Under the pieces are notes generated by a model, which ran no database searches, was not told the origin of the DNA, and saw nothing but the letters and a program-made list of their open reading frames with translations. A stretch of 64,000 bases of DNA from Psychrobacter sp. JB385 (GTDB taxonomy: Bacteria; Pseudomonadota; Gammaproteobacteria; Pseudomonadales; Moraxellaceae), in contig NZ_FUKN01000001.1 of assembly GCF_900163785.1 (NCBI RefSeq), positions 396,927 through 460,926 on the forward strand, read 5' to 3'. Positions within the stretch are counted from its first letter, which is position 1, and each line of letters starts with the position of its first letter. The translations under genes were made by a program, and so were the position numbers. Below, in pieces: positions 10,566 to 20,284 of the stretch.

Positions 10566-11831
10566 TCATTTTTCTGCTGCTGTCTCTTCAGCGCCAGATT
10601 CATCATCTACTCTAACAATGGCTACATCTTGCTGCTGACGCTCATCAGCGATATCTTGTTCTAGTATTTCTTCGGTGGCGAGCACGACGCCATTAGACTT
10701 TTGCGATTGATATTTGAGCGTAGCGAGCGCCCCCAGTACACCAATGACAAGTATAATAATAAGAATCACTGGGTTTTTCCAAAGTGGCGTTGGAGCATCG
10801 TACTCAATCGGTTTTTCACTGATTGTCGCAGGAGTGTTGTCGCTGTTGCCACCGATCAATCCCAAGCTGACTAGAGGAGGTTTGGGCGGGTTCACAGGCT
10901 CAGAATTCACGCGCAGTCGGTTACGACTGAGGTAGATATCAGATATTTTTGCCAACTGTAATAACCAACGTTGATGCGGCAAGGCAATCGCTGGCATGTC
11001 TGCAAATACCAGCATGTCATTATGGCGTCCTTGCTGTAAATTATCCGGTGAGCGGCCAATGGCTTTTAGATAATTGCCTGTTGCCATCTGCATGTCTTGT
11101 ACTGGCTCCTGATTGTCAGGTTTGAATGAGGTCAGCTCATACCAATATGGGTCAAAAGTAGGCGGTGTATCTAATAGCTGCTCAGCATTTAGAAGAGATT
11201 GATCAGAGGCGTTTTGTCCTGTGTCCAAGTTGCTCTCTGATGGTGTGGGTTGTTCTATACTATCAGGACTTACGGCTACCGAATCGTCTGATGCCAAATT
11301 TGGCTGACTCACATCAAAACGTTTGGCTGACAAAAACTGTGGCTGTAAGGCAAACCACTTATTAATCTCATCGTGATCCAATTGACTATATTCTGTCAAG
11401 ATAGCCAATTCACGTAGTACGATTACACATAAGGAAGTCAGTAAAATTTGAACTTGCGGTATTTTTGCATCGATTTTTGAGGCAATATATTCGCTGGCTT
11501 TGACCATGCGTTCATTGTCATGAAATATGGCATCGGCGGCGTCTTGACGATGGTATAACGTCGCATTGATGGTCGCAAAATTCATAGAATTGTACTGCCG
11601 CAGTTCTTTGACCGCTGAGCGACCAAAGAGTTTTTTACTGACAGCTTGCCCTTTATGATGCTGTTGATAAACAAGTAGGGCGCTTACGATAGCCTGCAAA
11701 CTGGCATCCATGGCTAGTCGAGCTTGAGGCAGTGAAAGCTGCGCTACATCTGCCAGTAGTGACAGCATGGGCTTGGTATCTTGATATAGAAAATCATACA
11801 TCGACACACGTGTCGGTGAAATAGTCGTCAT
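10566..11831 (-). CDS. unrecognised 421-residue protein with one C-terminal-half membrane helix
   Basis: No function is recognised. The N-terminal 150 residues are helical in character (SLLADVAQLSLPQARLAM, then SAVKELRQYNSMNFATIN). A Ser/Pro/Asp/Gln-rich linker follows (about 170-230), then a conserved-looking segment (DPYWYELTSFKPDN), then a hydrophobic membrane helix (NPVILIIILVIGVLGALATL, about 349-369) and an acidic tail. The layout suggests a large cytoplasmic domain tethered to the inner membrane. It is a single gene on the minus strand, convergent with argG and divergent from the YkuD gene. A remote relation to other alpha-helical bacterial DUF families is possible but unsupported here. 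Confidence 0.75.
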   Translation of the reverse strand: MTTISPTRVSMYDFLYQDTKPMLSLLADVAQLSLPQARLAMDASLQAIVSALLVYQQHHKGQAVSKKLFGRSAVKELRQYNSMNFATINATLYHRQDAADAIFHDNERMVKASEYIASKIDAKIPQVQILLTSLCVIVLRELAILTEYSQLDHDEINKWFALQPQFLSAKRFDVSQPNLASDDSVAVSPDSIEQPTPSESNLDTGQNASDQSLLNAEQLLDTPPTFDPYWYELTSFKPDNQEPVQDMQMATGNYLKAIGRSPDNLQQGRHNDMLVFADMPAIALPHQRWLLQLAKISDIYLSRNRLRVNSEPVNPPKPPLVSLGLIGGNSDNTPATISEKPIEYDAPTPLWKNPVILIIILVIGVLGALATLKYQSQKSNGVVLATEEILEQDIADERQQQDVAIVRVDDESGAEETAAEK

Positions 11832-11968
11832 AATCTGCTAGCATCAAAAAGTGTGCCCCTATCTTACGGTGCCAAAAGCCTTGTTACAATCCCTCAATAA
11901 TAGAAATTTTTACAGTTTTTTATCAAAAATGTCTTAAATCATACGCTTAATAACCACCGGACGTGTTT

Positions 11969-12481
11969 ATGAATCATCAAAATCTTGATAGACAATTAAT
12001 CATCAATATTGCTGAGCAAACATTGACAGTCTATCAGCAACAAAAAGAAGTACTAAAATATCCAGTCTCTACGGCCAAAAATGGAATTGGTAGTCAGGAG
12101 GATAGTGGTTGTACGCCGCTTGGCCAGCATATCGTTGCAGAAAAGATAGGGGGTGACTCTCCGATAAGCGCTGTGTTCATTGGTCGTGTACCTACGGGTG
12201 AGAGATATGATGCAGCGCTTGGCGAGCTATATCCTAAGCGTGATTGGATACTAAGCCGTATTTTATGGCTGAGTGGTCTTGATGAAGGTATCAATAAAGG
12301 CAGTAACGCTCAAGGTGTCTGTGATACTTATCAGCGTTACATTTATATTCATGGAACGCCAGATACCGAACCGATGGGTGTACCACTCTCACATGGCTGC
12401 GTGCGTATGCGCAATGAGGACATCGTCGAGCTGTTTGAACAGGTAGAAGAAGGCATGCCTGTGACGATCGTGGCAGATTAA
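11969..12481 (+). CDS. YkuD-family L,D-transpeptidase/L,D-carboxypeptidase without signal peptide
   Basis: YkuD-fold cysteine enzyme acting on the L-Lys/mDAP bond of peptidoglycan peptides. The catalytic pattern is clear: HGT followed by SHGCVRM near residues 130-150, and DGVNKGS-like ligand residues upstream. The start is the ATG at 11969, giving 170 residues. The N-terminus (MNHQNLDRQLIINIAEQ) is not a signal peptide and there is no membrane helix, so the enzyme is probably cytoplasmic. Acinetobacter has a cytoplasmic YkuD enzyme, ElsL, reported to be an L,D-carboxypeptidase of murein recycling in place of LdcA. This gene may be its counterpart; that is inference from location and size, not from alignment. 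Confidence 0.85.
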   Translation: MNHQNLDRQLIINIAEQTLTVYQQQKEVLKYPVSTAKNGIGSQEDSGCTPLGQHIVAEKIGGDSPISAVFIGRVPTGERYDAALGELYPKRDWILSRILWLSGLDEGINKGSNAQGVCDTYQRYIYIHGTPDTEPMGVPLSHGCVRMRNEDIVELFEQVEEGMPVTIVAD

Positions 12482-12523
12482 ACCGAGTTTCAATCGGTAA
12501 AGATTGAGCAGCAAATAGCACTT

Positions 12524-12560
12524 AAAAAAGACAGCCTTTGTAAAAGAAGCTGTCTTTTTA
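12524..12560. terminator. bidirectional terminator between the YkuD and CYTH-CHAD genes
   Basis: Stem AAAGACAGC / GCTGTCTTT with A- and T-rich flanks, placed between the stops of two convergent genes. Confidence 0.8.
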
Positions 12561-12583
12561 TAACATGGTTTATTTATCTATAT

Positions 12584-14218
12584 TTACCAAAACTTTTTGC
12601 TATCTTTTAGTTTTGCTAAACGTTTTTCAGCACGTTGATGGTTTTTTTCTAAGGCAGCTACTAACCAACCTGCGCCATATAATGCATTGCTGTCCGATGC
12701 GGACTTTAGCTGATAACGTTGCTGATATTGTGTATAAGCCTGATATTTATTCAAAGCTTTTTGTGCTTTTATAAGGTTCTTTAGCCAAAGCTTGGTTTTC
12801 TTTTTAGACGATTTCTTATGAAAGACGGGTACAGAGAACTCACTCATATAACGTAGTGTTTTTAGTTGATGGTATAATTTATATTGAGAATGCGCTTCAT
12901 TACTGCTTTTTGCTTCATCGTCTTTTATCTCCAAGCTTTCTGTCTCCAAGCTTTCTGACTCTAAGCTTTGGTTATCGCTGACCTCGGCCTCATTATCGTC
13001 TCTATCATCACGTTTTTTCTCAACGTTGAGCAGCTCTTTGTATTGCTGAGACAAGATTTTAGCCAATTTATCGATAGCCATTTTATTGTTTTGAGGTTCC
13101 AGTTTTGGATCGCTCATGGTGAAGGCGATCAGCTCTAGCAATATCAACTGAAAGTCATTGGCTTTTACGGCATCTATTGGTTTGATTTTGAGCGCTTCAA
13201 TGTCTGTCATCCAGTTGGTTGTAGGCGCGCCAAGTTCTTGCAACTTGGGTTCAAGGTGCTCTGCTAGATACGTCAGCTCACGATAATCATCAAGTAGGGT
13301 CAAGGTTTGAGTTAGAATCGGCTGCCAATCAGGATTGATCTCATCAGAAAAGCTTGCAAATGCTGTTATTGCCGTCAGCAAACGGTCGATACCAATATAA
13401 AACTGCAAGACGTGCTCATGGTCAGTACTACCGGCGACGATGGCACTGCTGTTGGGTAAAATTTGGAGCAGACAGTTATGGACAGCTGCGCGTACAAAGG
13501 CAGGTAGGCTGGTTTTTCGACTGACGTTTAGCTCATTAAGGTTTGTGCCAACCGCCTGACTATGAGATTGACCTTTAATAAGCAGTCCACCGCGCTCAGC
13601 TTTGGTCACGGTAGAGAGGCTGAGCTTATAACGTTTGCACCATGCTTTGGCTGTCGTAAATAAAAAGTCTAAATCACCTGATATAAGCTCGAACTCAATT
13701 TCTTGAATGGCTTCTCGTTGGGTGTCGTCCTCACCATGGATGATTTCTCCTTTGTCATAGGCAACTTCGATACAGTTATCTGCACTATCCTCAATATCAT
13801 CACTGATCTTTTCTGTTAGAAATCGTGTGGTGCGCTCGACATTGGTGACATACCGTTGTGTCAACTCTTTGAGTTTAAAGCCGTCAAAAGCAGCGGCAGC
13901 TGGCGTGTCTTTATAAATGCTTAAATCAGGCATGAGCGCATCATTATCAATCATTACTTGTACCTGCTCATTATCTAATATGGCATTGTGCTCTAAACGT
14001 GCTGCAATACCATCACCGCCAGCTTTTAGGGTTTGTACCCAAGCATCACCTTCTTTGCGAATACGTAAACCAATACCTGCTTTGGCCAATTGCTGGTCAA
14101 GGGTGTCGTAATAATGTGCTGCCATTTGCGTCAGCTTTGAGGATTTGACTTGTACTTGGCGCATCAGCCCTTTTAGCCGTGATTCTGGCACCAAAAATTT
14201 CAGCTCTATCTCTTGCAT
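12584..14218 (-). CDS. CYTH and CHAD domain protein (inorganic triphosphatase-like)
   Basis: The N-terminal CYTH domain (about residues 1-205) opens with the diagnostic EIELKF and continues with the charged strands RIRKEGD and EIEFELISGD that line a triphosphate tunnel; such enzymes hydrolyse inorganic triphosphate with a metal ion (E. coli YgiF). The C-terminal CHAD domain (about 230-540) is all-helical and His/Lys/Arg-containing; CHAD domains bind polyphosphate. A long acidic insert (around 395-440, repeats of SLESESLETESLE) interrupts the CHAD region. Length is 544, longer than YgiF (433), partly because of this insert. AGGAG precedes the ATG. Probably polyphosphate-related; substrate not known here. 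Confidence 0.85.
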   Translation of the reverse strand: MQEIELKFLVPESRLKGLMRQVQVKSSKLTQMAAHYYDTLDQQLAKAGIGLRIRKEGDAWVQTLKAGGDGIAARLEHNAILDNEQVQVMIDNDALMPDLSIYKDTPAAAAFDGFKLKELTQRYVTNVERTTRFLTEKISDDIEDSADNCIEVAYDKGEIIHGEDDTQREAIQEIEFELISGDLDFLFTTAKAWCKRYKLSLSTVTKAERGGLLIKGQSHSQAVGTNLNELNVSRKTSLPAFVRAAVHNCLLQILPNSSAIVAGSTDHEHVLQFYIGIDRLLTAITAFASFSDEINPDWQPILTQTLTLLDDYRELTYLAEHLEPKLQELGAPTTNWMTDIEALKIKPIDAVKANDFQLILLELIAFTMSDPKLEPQNNKMAIDKLAKILSQQYKELLNVEKKRDDRDDNEAEVSDNQSLESESLETESLEIKDDEAKSSNEAHSQYKLYHQLKTLRYMSEFSVPVFHKKSSKKKTKLWLKNLIKAQKALNKYQAYTQYQQRYQLKSASDSNALYGAGWLVAALEKNHQRAEKRLAKLKDSKKFW

Positions 14219-14284
14219 AATGGCTCCTAATAATTCTAAATAATGATTGTTAGTCTACCACTCTATGATTTTTTAAACCGCAAC

Positions 14285-14322
14285 AAAAAAGCCGCTCTAT
14301 CTTAAGTAGAGCGGCTTTTTTT
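14285..14322 (-). terminator. intrinsic terminator after aceA
   Basis: GCCGCTCTA / TAGAGCGGC stem with A- and T-rich flanks, 28 bases beyond the aceA stop on the minus strand. Confidence 0.85.
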
Positions 14323-14349
14323 GTAACGTAGGACTATAAATATTGGTGA

Positions 14350-15936
14350 TTAGAACTGGTTCATGGTGTTTTTGCCGCCGCCAGCTTTCAAAGCGTTATC
14401 GCCTGAGAAAATCTCTTTGTGATCATCGCCAAGGTCAGAACCAGCCATTGCTTGGTGCTTAACACAAGCGATGCCTTCGCGGATTTCTTTACGTTGTACG
14501 CCGGCTGCATAAGCAAGCATGCCTTCTTCACCGAAGTAGCCTTTAGCAAGTTCATGAACGCTAAGTGCAGTGGTGTGGTAAGTCGGTAGCGTGATTAAGT
14601 GATGGAATACACCTGCTTCACGTGACGCATCACGTTGGAAGTTCTTAGCGGCAACGTCCGCTGCTGCATCAAGCTCTGTACCGTCATAATCAGCACTCAT
14701 CAAGTCAGCTTTATTATATGCTGAGATGTCTTTACCTTCTTCTTCCCACTGTGCAATGACTTGCTTACGGAAGTTAAGCGTCCAGTTGAATGATGGGCTG
14801 TTGTTGTATACAAGCTTCGCTTTAGGCTGTTGCTCTTTAATACGGTCAACCATCATTTTGATGTGTTCTACGTCTGGCGTTGGTGTTTCGATCCATAGTA
14901 GATCCGCGCCGTTTTCTAGCGCAGTGACACAGTCAAGTACAACGCGGTCGATATTTGTCTCTTCACGGAACTGGTATAAGCCGTTCGGTAGGCGAACTGG
15001 GCGTACGAGTTTGCCATTGTGCTTAAGTAAGCTATCATTTTCTTTGGCATCTTCAAGTGTGACTTCTTCCATTTCAATAAAATCGATGTACTTAGAAGCA
15101 AGGTCGCCTGGCTCATTTGATACTGGGATTTTTTGTGTGAGTGACGCGCCTTCCGAGTCAGTACGAGCAACGATCACACCGTCTTCAACACCAAGCTCTA
15201 AGAAAGCATAACGGATAGCGTTAATTTTTGAGATAAAATCTTCGTGCGGTACGGTGACTTTACCAGCCTGATGACCACACTGCTTAGCGTCGGATACTTG
15301 GTTTTCAACTTGAATGGCACAGGCACCAGCTTCGATCATTTGCTTGGTCAATAGGTAAGTGGCTTCTTCGTTACCAAAACCTGCATCGATATCCGCAATG
15401 ATTGGCACCACATGCGAATCAAAGTTTTCGATTTTTTCTAAGATAGCCGAGGTGTCTTGACCCGCTTCTTCAGCCGCATTTAGCTCACGGAAATAATCGT
15501 TCAGTACTTTGGCATCTGCTTGACGTAGGAACGTGTAGATTTCTTCGATTAGCTTAGGAACTGATGTTTTTTCGTGCATTGATTGGTCAGGTAGTGGGCC
15601 GAACTCAGAGCGTAGCGCCGCGACCATCCAACCTGATAGATAGATGTAAGTTTTGGCTGTAGTACCAAAGTATTTTTTCTTAGCATACATGGTTTGCTGT
15701 GCCACAAAACCATGCCATGCCCCTAAAGACTGGGTGTATTGAGACGTGTCATTGTCATAATCTTCCATGTCTTGACGCATGATCTTTGCAGTATATTTGG
15801 CGATATCCAAACCAGTTTTAAAACGGTTTTGCGACATCATACGTGCTGCATCAGTTTCACTGATATTCTGCCAGTTACCGTGCTTTTGCTTCAATTCACG
15901 TACTAAGTCGATCGCTGATTTATATGCAGTTGACAT
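14350..15936 (-). CDS. aceA: isocitrate lyase
   Basis: Glyoxylate-shunt enzyme that splits isocitrate into glyoxylate and succinate, letting the cell grow on acetate or fatty acids. At 528 residues it belongs to the longer isocitrate lyase class seen in Pseudomonas. The active-site motif reads KQCGH (KKCGH in E. coli). Also visible are the metal-binding DIDAGFGNEE and a C-terminal region with GAGGG-type end. AGGAG precedes the ATG (minus strand). A LysR regulator is divergent 760 bases away and could control it, though this is only positional. The malate synthase partner is not in the window. Confidence 0.96.
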   Translation of the reverse strand: MSTAYKSAIDLVRELKQKHGNWQNISETDAARMMSQNRFKTGLDIAKYTAKIMRQDMEDYDNDTSQYTQSLGAWHGFVAQQTMYAKKKYFGTTAKTYIYLSGWMVAALRSEFGPLPDQSMHEKTSVPKLIEEIYTFLRQADAKVLNDYFRELNAAEEAGQDTSAILEKIENFDSHVVPIIADIDAGFGNEEATYLLTKQMIEAGACAIQVENQVSDAKQCGHQAGKVTVPHEDFISKINAIRYAFLELGVEDGVIVARTDSEGASLTQKIPVSNEPGDLASKYIDFIEMEEVTLEDAKENDSLLKHNGKLVRPVRLPNGLYQFREETNIDRVVLDCVTALENGADLLWIETPTPDVEHIKMMVDRIKEQQPKAKLVYNNSPSFNWTLNFRKQVIAQWEEEGKDISAYNKADLMSADYDGTELDAAADVAAKNFQRDASREAGVFHHLITLPTYHTTALSVHELAKGYFGEEGMLAYAAGVQRKEIREGIACVKHQAMAGSDLGDDHKEIFSGDNALKAGGGKNTMNQF

Positions 15937-16695
15937 CTGTAGTCTCCTTGGTGGGGTATGAAAAACAAATAAATTAAGTGCTAAAATAGTGACAATTGGG
16001 TATGACTAAAAAATCCAGTTTTACTAAAAAGTATATATTTAGACTTGATACGAACGGTATTGACCTCTCATCGGAGCCAGCGTAACCATAAACCATTGGT
16101 CAACGTCTTATTTACACTAAACAAACCTGTAGGCTAATACAAGAAAATTACTGAACTCAGCAGTTAAAAATAATTTTTGAGGTATAAAAGACAACTGGTT
16201 TGTTCACGTAATTCAAGGCATTTGCGCTATTTATCGCTCCATGAGGACATAACTGACTGTAAGAGGTGGTACAATAACTACGTTAAGTTGCTGGTCATAA
16301 ATGCCTTGACCAATGATACTTTTAGTGAAAAAGCAAACAATATTTTATTTACAGTAAGTATCCTAATATCTTGAAAGATTGTCTCAGTCAGTAAAATAGT
16401 ATCGGTACGTACACCCAAGTTTTATCGTCTGTGTCACAAATCATCCATGAGACTCACTATAACTGTGTCACCAAGATTTATCTAATTTATGATTATTATC
16501 TTTAGTATTTTATTTAGTTATAATGTATTTAAAACAGTATCTTACAGTAGGTAATTTGAGTTATAATTGACAAACATTGCATGAATTTGATTAAAAAATA
16601 TCAAAATATCGCTGTTGTAAACGATAAACACCCAAAATAGCACCAAAAATACCAAGATTTTGACGGTATTTATCCAAAGGCTAAGAGACATATAT
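15937..16695. other. long divergent intergenic region between aceA and a LysR gene
   Basis: 759 AT-rich bases between divergent genes. Short ORFs occur (for example 16177-16374 on +) but have no ribosome-binding site and no recognisable product. The region must hold the aceA promoter and the LysR gene promoter; specific sites could not be picked with confidence. The length is unusual for two adjacent single-gene promoters and could include an unrecognised small RNA. Confidence 0.5.
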
Positions 16696-17685
16696 ATGAA
16701 TTTGCAGCGGGTAGATTTAAACCTATTGGTACATTTAGATGTGTTGCTACGAGAAAAAAACGTCACTCGGGCAGCTGAGCAGCTTGGAATTACTCAACCT
16801 GCGATGAGTAATATATTACGTCGTCTTCGAAAGCTGTTTAATGACCCATTACTGGTGCGCTCCTCAGAAGGCATGACGCCGACGGAACGCGCCTTAGAAT
16901 TGCAGCCTCGTATTCGTGAGATACTCGCTGACTTAACACAAGTGTTAGAGCCGCGCACAGAGTTTCGTCCTTATAGCACCTCACGTGTCTTTCGCATTAT
17001 GACGTCAGATTATGCAGAAGCGACGTTGGTACCCAAATTGGTCAAGGCACTGCGTTCTGAAGCGCCTAACGTTATTTTAGACTTTTTGACGCCATCAGAT
17101 GTCTCTTATCGCGATATGGAGCAGGGGCGCGTGGATTTGGCGATCAATCGCTTTAACGAAATCCCGCAAAGTTTTCATCAAGTATTGGTATGGCGTGATA
17201 CTTTTAGTTGTTTGCTATCTTCTGAAAGCCCTTATGCCAATCGTTTTAATTTGAAGAACTATCTAAAAGCCCAGCATGTGTGGGTATCCAAAACAGGTAT
17301 GGGCGTCGGTTTTGGCGTCAATCCAGAAAAGTCTGGTGGTCTTGGCTCTATCGATCAAGCGCTCCAGCGCTTGGGCCAAAAACGTCAAATTAGTGTTTTT
17401 ACTCGTCATTATCAGATGCCAGCGATGCTTGCAGCCAACAAAGATTTGATCGCAACCTTGCCGACTCGTGTGGCAAGAATGCAGGCCAATAATGACAGTA
17501 TCATGATGGAAGAGCCGCCGTTTTTTATTCCTGAATTTGAGCTAACCATGGCATGGTCACCGTTATTACAGCACCATCCTGCGCATCGCTGGTTACGTCA
17601 GCTCATCATGCATGTAGCGCGTCAGGTGGTTGCAGAAGAAGAAAACCCGCCCCAAGACATTCCTGTAACCAATCATTTATTTTAA
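16696..17685 (+). CDS. LysR-type transcriptional regulator
   Basis: DNA-binding regulator with an N-terminal winged helix-turn-helix (about residues 6-65; KNVTRAAEQLGITQPAMSNILRRLR is split around the HTH) and a C-terminal effector-binding domain. The ATG at 16696 gives MNLQRVDLNLL, a normal LysR start; the frame extends 12 codons upstream but this adds nonhomologous residues. Length is 329. The next gene in the same direction (18074) is a succinate-semialdehyde dehydrogenase-like enzyme, and aceA is divergent upstream; either could be a target. The inducer is unknown. Confidence 0.9.
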   Translation: MNLQRVDLNLLVHLDVLLREKNVTRAAEQLGITQPAMSNILRRLRKLFNDPLLVRSSEGMTPTERALELQPRIREILADLTQVLEPRTEFRPYSTSRVFRIMTSDYAEATLVPKLVKALRSEAPNVILDFLTPSDVSYRDMEQGRVDLAINRFNEIPQSFHQVLVWRDTFSCLLSSESPYANRFNLKNYLKAQHVWVSKTGMGVGFGVNPEKSGGLGSIDQALQRLGQKRQISVFTRHYQMPAMLAANKDLIATLPTRVARMQANNDSIMMEEPPFFIPEFELTMAWSPLLQHHPAHRWLRQLIMHVARQVVAEEENPPQDIPVTNHLF

Positions 17686-18073
17686 TGAGACGGTGTTCTT
17701 GGGATAACGTGCGCTTTCCTCAGGTACTTCTACTTTCCTATTAAATGAAAAACCAGCGATTAAGCTGGTTTTTTATTGTTCAATTTTTGTCGAAAAATAC
17801 ATACGTTTGAGACGTAGTTAATAAGACAGTCACATTATTAACATCTTACGCACACTTCTTCATAACTTGTAAAACTACTGCTCGCACAGTTTGTTATGAT
17901 GATTGCACTTTAAGAAAAAAGATACGTACAAGGCTTATTGTTAAGCATAGCAACATTATCTGTCTTTGTAGAAAGACACATAAATTATCACTCGATACTA
18001 TATTTCTTAAATAATAAAGCTAAAAACAAAACAATTTAATTAATAACAATTCCCAATAATAAGGACAAAAGTC
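17686..18073. other. intergenic region with terminator and dehydrogenase promoter
   Basis: 388 bases. The first part holds the LysR terminator (17746-17776). The rest is AT-rich and ends with AAGGAC about 9 bases before the next ATG. No gene is seen. Confidence 0.55.
17746..17776 (+). terminator. intrinsic terminator after the LysR gene
   Basis: AACCAGC / GCTGGTT stem followed by six T in ten bases, 66 bases after the LysR stop. Confidence 0.8.
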
Positions 18074-19456
18074 ATGGCAGATATTACTACGGTAAACCCA
18101 GCAACGGGAAAAAATATCAAAGAATACAACTACATGAGTAAAGATGAGATCAACAAGATTGTTGATGCCTCGCATGAAGCATTTTTAGAATGGCGCAAAA
18201 CCAGCCATGAAGAGCGTGCGAAAGTGATCAACTCTATTGGCGATACTTTGATGAAGTATAAAGAAGAGTTGTCTAAACTGATGACTGAAGAACGTGGTAA
18301 GCTTTATAGTCAGAGCCTACAAGAAGTAGATTTGTGTAAAGGTATTTGTGACTATACAGCAGAGAACGGTATTGCTGCATTAGCAGATGATGAACGCGAT
18401 ATCGAGAATATGAAAAAAGGTATCGTTACCTATCAGCCTATTGGTGTGATCTATGGTATGCAGCCATGGAACTTCCCAGCGTACCAAGTATTCCGTTATA
18501 CCATCGCCAACCTGATGGCCGGTAATAGTATTTTGCTTAAGCACGCAGCAAACGTGACTGGCTCAGGTCTTTTAATTGAAAAAATATTCCACGAATCTGA
18601 TTTACCAAATGATCTATTCCGTACTATTTTGATCGATCACGATCAATCAGAAGAGTTGATTGGTCATGATAAAGTACGCGGTGTGACGCTAACTGGTAGT
18701 GATGGTGCAGGTAGTATCGTCGGTCAGCAAGCGGCAAAAGCCATCAAAAAAGTGGTTCTAGAGTTGGGTTCAAACGATGCGTTTATCGTCCTAGAAGATG
18801 CTGATTTGGATGTTGCAGTAGAAACCTGTGCCCAAGCACGCTTGGTCAACAATGGTGAAACTTGTGTTGCTGCGAAGCGTTTCATTGTGGTTGATAGTGT
18901 GTATGATGAATTCCGTGAGCGTATCGTCGAGAAGTTCGAGAATGTCAAAACTGGCGACCCAATGGATAAAGGGTCAAATATTGGCCCGTTAGCGCGCAAA
19001 GACTTGCAAGAAAAATTGCACGAGCAAGTAGAAGAAAGCGTCAATAAAGGTGCGACTATCGCTGTTGGCGGTAAACTACCAGAAGGTAAAAGCAGCTTCT
19101 ATCCAGCGACTATCTTAGAGAATGTCGAAAAAGGTCAGCCAGCTTATGATGACGAGTTGTTTGGGCCAGTAGCGTCACTAATACGTGCCAAAGATCAAGA
19201 TGATGCCTTACGTATTGCTAATGACAGCCGTTATGGTTTAGGTGGCGCAATATTCTCTAAAGATGAAGAAAAAGCAATCCGCCTAGCTCGTGAAGAGTTT
19301 GACACAGGTATGGTCTATATCAATGGTTACGGTCTTGCAAACCCAGCCTTACCATTTGGCGGTGTTAAAGACTCAGGTCATGGCCGTGAGCATGGTGGCT
19401 TTGGTATCAAAGAATTTGTCAATATTAAAGCATTACATGTATTTGATGGTAAATAA
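18074..19456 (+). CDS. succinate-semialdehyde dehydrogenase-like aldehyde dehydrogenase
   Basis: NAD(P)-dependent aldehyde dehydrogenase of the YneI/Sad group; E. coli Sad oxidises succinate semialdehyde to succinate. The 460-residue length and motifs fit: PWNFPAYQVFRY, LELGSNDAFIV with the general-base Glu, NNGETCVAAKRF with the catalytic Cys, and a C-terminal LPFGGVKDSGHGREHG. AAGGAC precedes the ATG. The gene is alone between a LysR gene and the convergent purN. Without GABA aminotransferase next to it, the physiological substrate remains an inference. Confidence 0.87.
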   Translation: MADITTVNPATGKNIKEYNYMSKDEINKIVDASHEAFLEWRKTSHEERAKVINSIGDTLMKYKEELSKLMTEERGKLYSQSLQEVDLCKGICDYTAENGIAALADDERDIENMKKGIVTYQPIGVIYGMQPWNFPAYQVFRYTIANLMAGNSILLKHAANVTGSGLLIEKIFHESDLPNDLFRTILIDHDQSEELIGHDKVRGVTLTGSDGAGSIVGQQAAKAIKKVVLELGSNDAFIVLEDADLDVAVETCAQARLVNNGETCVAAKRFIVVDSVYDEFRERIVEKFENVKTGDPMDKGSNIGPLARKDLQEKLHEQVEESVNKGATIAVGGKLPEGKSSFYPATILENVEKGQPAYDDELFGPVASLIRAKDQDDALRIANDSRYGLGGAIFSKDEEKAIRLAREEFDTGMVYINGYGLANPALPFGGVKDSGHGREHGGFGIKEFVNIKALHVFDGK

Positions 19457-19512
19457 TATCTGCAAAGGCAGTGCTAATTTTTAATAAATACTGCTGATTA
19501 ACTTAGATATCA

Positions 19513-19544
19513 AAAAGCCCAGTCGTAAGTGACTGGGCTTTTCT
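19513..19544. terminator. bidirectional terminator between the dehydrogenase gene and purN
   Basis: AAGCCCAGTC / GACTGGGCTT stem with A run on one side and TTTTCTTG on the other, between convergent genes. Confidence 0.85.
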
Positions 19545-19588
19545 TGTTTAACTGTCTTTAAATAATAATTTGTTATCTTATTATCACA

Positions 19589-20284
19589 TCAACTGTCTAA
19601 ATACAGCTTCAAAGGCAGAGCAGGCAAAAAACTGTTGGTCTGACTGTTTGCACCGTCGTCATTCAATGGCAATACACCTTTTGCCAATAATAAAATGGTC
19701 CAAGGCAGCAGTTGATGCTCAAGCTTTTGTACACGCTTTTGCAAATCCGTAGCCGTATTTTTTTGATCCAAAGATAGAATAGCTTGGGTTAAAACGGCTC
19801 CAGCATCAAGCTCAGCCGTTACCACATGAATACTACAGCCATGGTGACGCTCACCTGCTTGTATGACGCGTTGATGCGTGTCAAGACCCTTATAGGCAGG
19901 CAGTAGAGAAGGATGCAAATTGATCATCGGTGCTGGTGAGCTATTGATAAATGAGGCACTCAGTACCCGCATAAAACCTGCCAACACAATGAGGTCTGGT
20001 TGCCATGCTTGAAGCTGCTCACTGGCATGACGCTCAAAGGTTTTGATACCCATGCGCTTGCCGTTAGCTACGTGTGATAGCACGGCTACAGGAATAGCAG
20101 CAGCATTGGCACGTGTGATGGCATAAGCGTCATCACGATTGCTAATGACACCGACTATCTCAACGGGCAGTGCACCTGCCTGTATGGCATCAATCAAAAC
20201 TTGCAGATTACTGCCACTACCAGATACCAAAACCGCCACTCGTAGTGGTTTGGTAGTCTGGGCTTGGTTCGTATTAACGGACAT
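19589..20284 (-). CDS. purN: phosphoribosylglycinamide formyltransferase
   Basis: Third step of purine synthesis: transfers a formyl group from 10-formyl-THF to GAR. Family motifs: VSGSGSNLQ phosphate-binding loop near residue 20, then VISNRDDAY, LAGFMRVLS, NLHPSLLPAYKG with the catalytic Asn and His, and the Asp in TAELDAGAVL. Length is 231. Its ATG overlaps the last base of the purM stop (TAATG), so purM and purN are translationally coupled. The N-terminus has about ten extra residues before the core strand. Confidence 0.95.
   Translation of the reverse strand: MSVNTNQAQTTKPLRVAVLVSGSGSNLQVLIDAIQAGALPVEIVGVISNRDDAYAITRANAAAIPVAVLSHVANGKRMGIKTFERHASEQLQAWQPDLIVLAGFMRVLSASFINSSPAPMINLHPSLLPAYKGLDTHQRVIQAGERHHGCSIHVVTAELDAGAVLTQAILSLDQKNTATDLQKRVQKLEHQLLPWTILLLAKGVLPLNDDGANSQTNSFLPALPLKLYLDS

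Noticed and set aside
16177..16374. 65-codon ORF in the aceA-LysR gap
   Set aside because: No ribosome-binding site, no recognisable features and composition like the surrounding non-coding AT-rich DNA.
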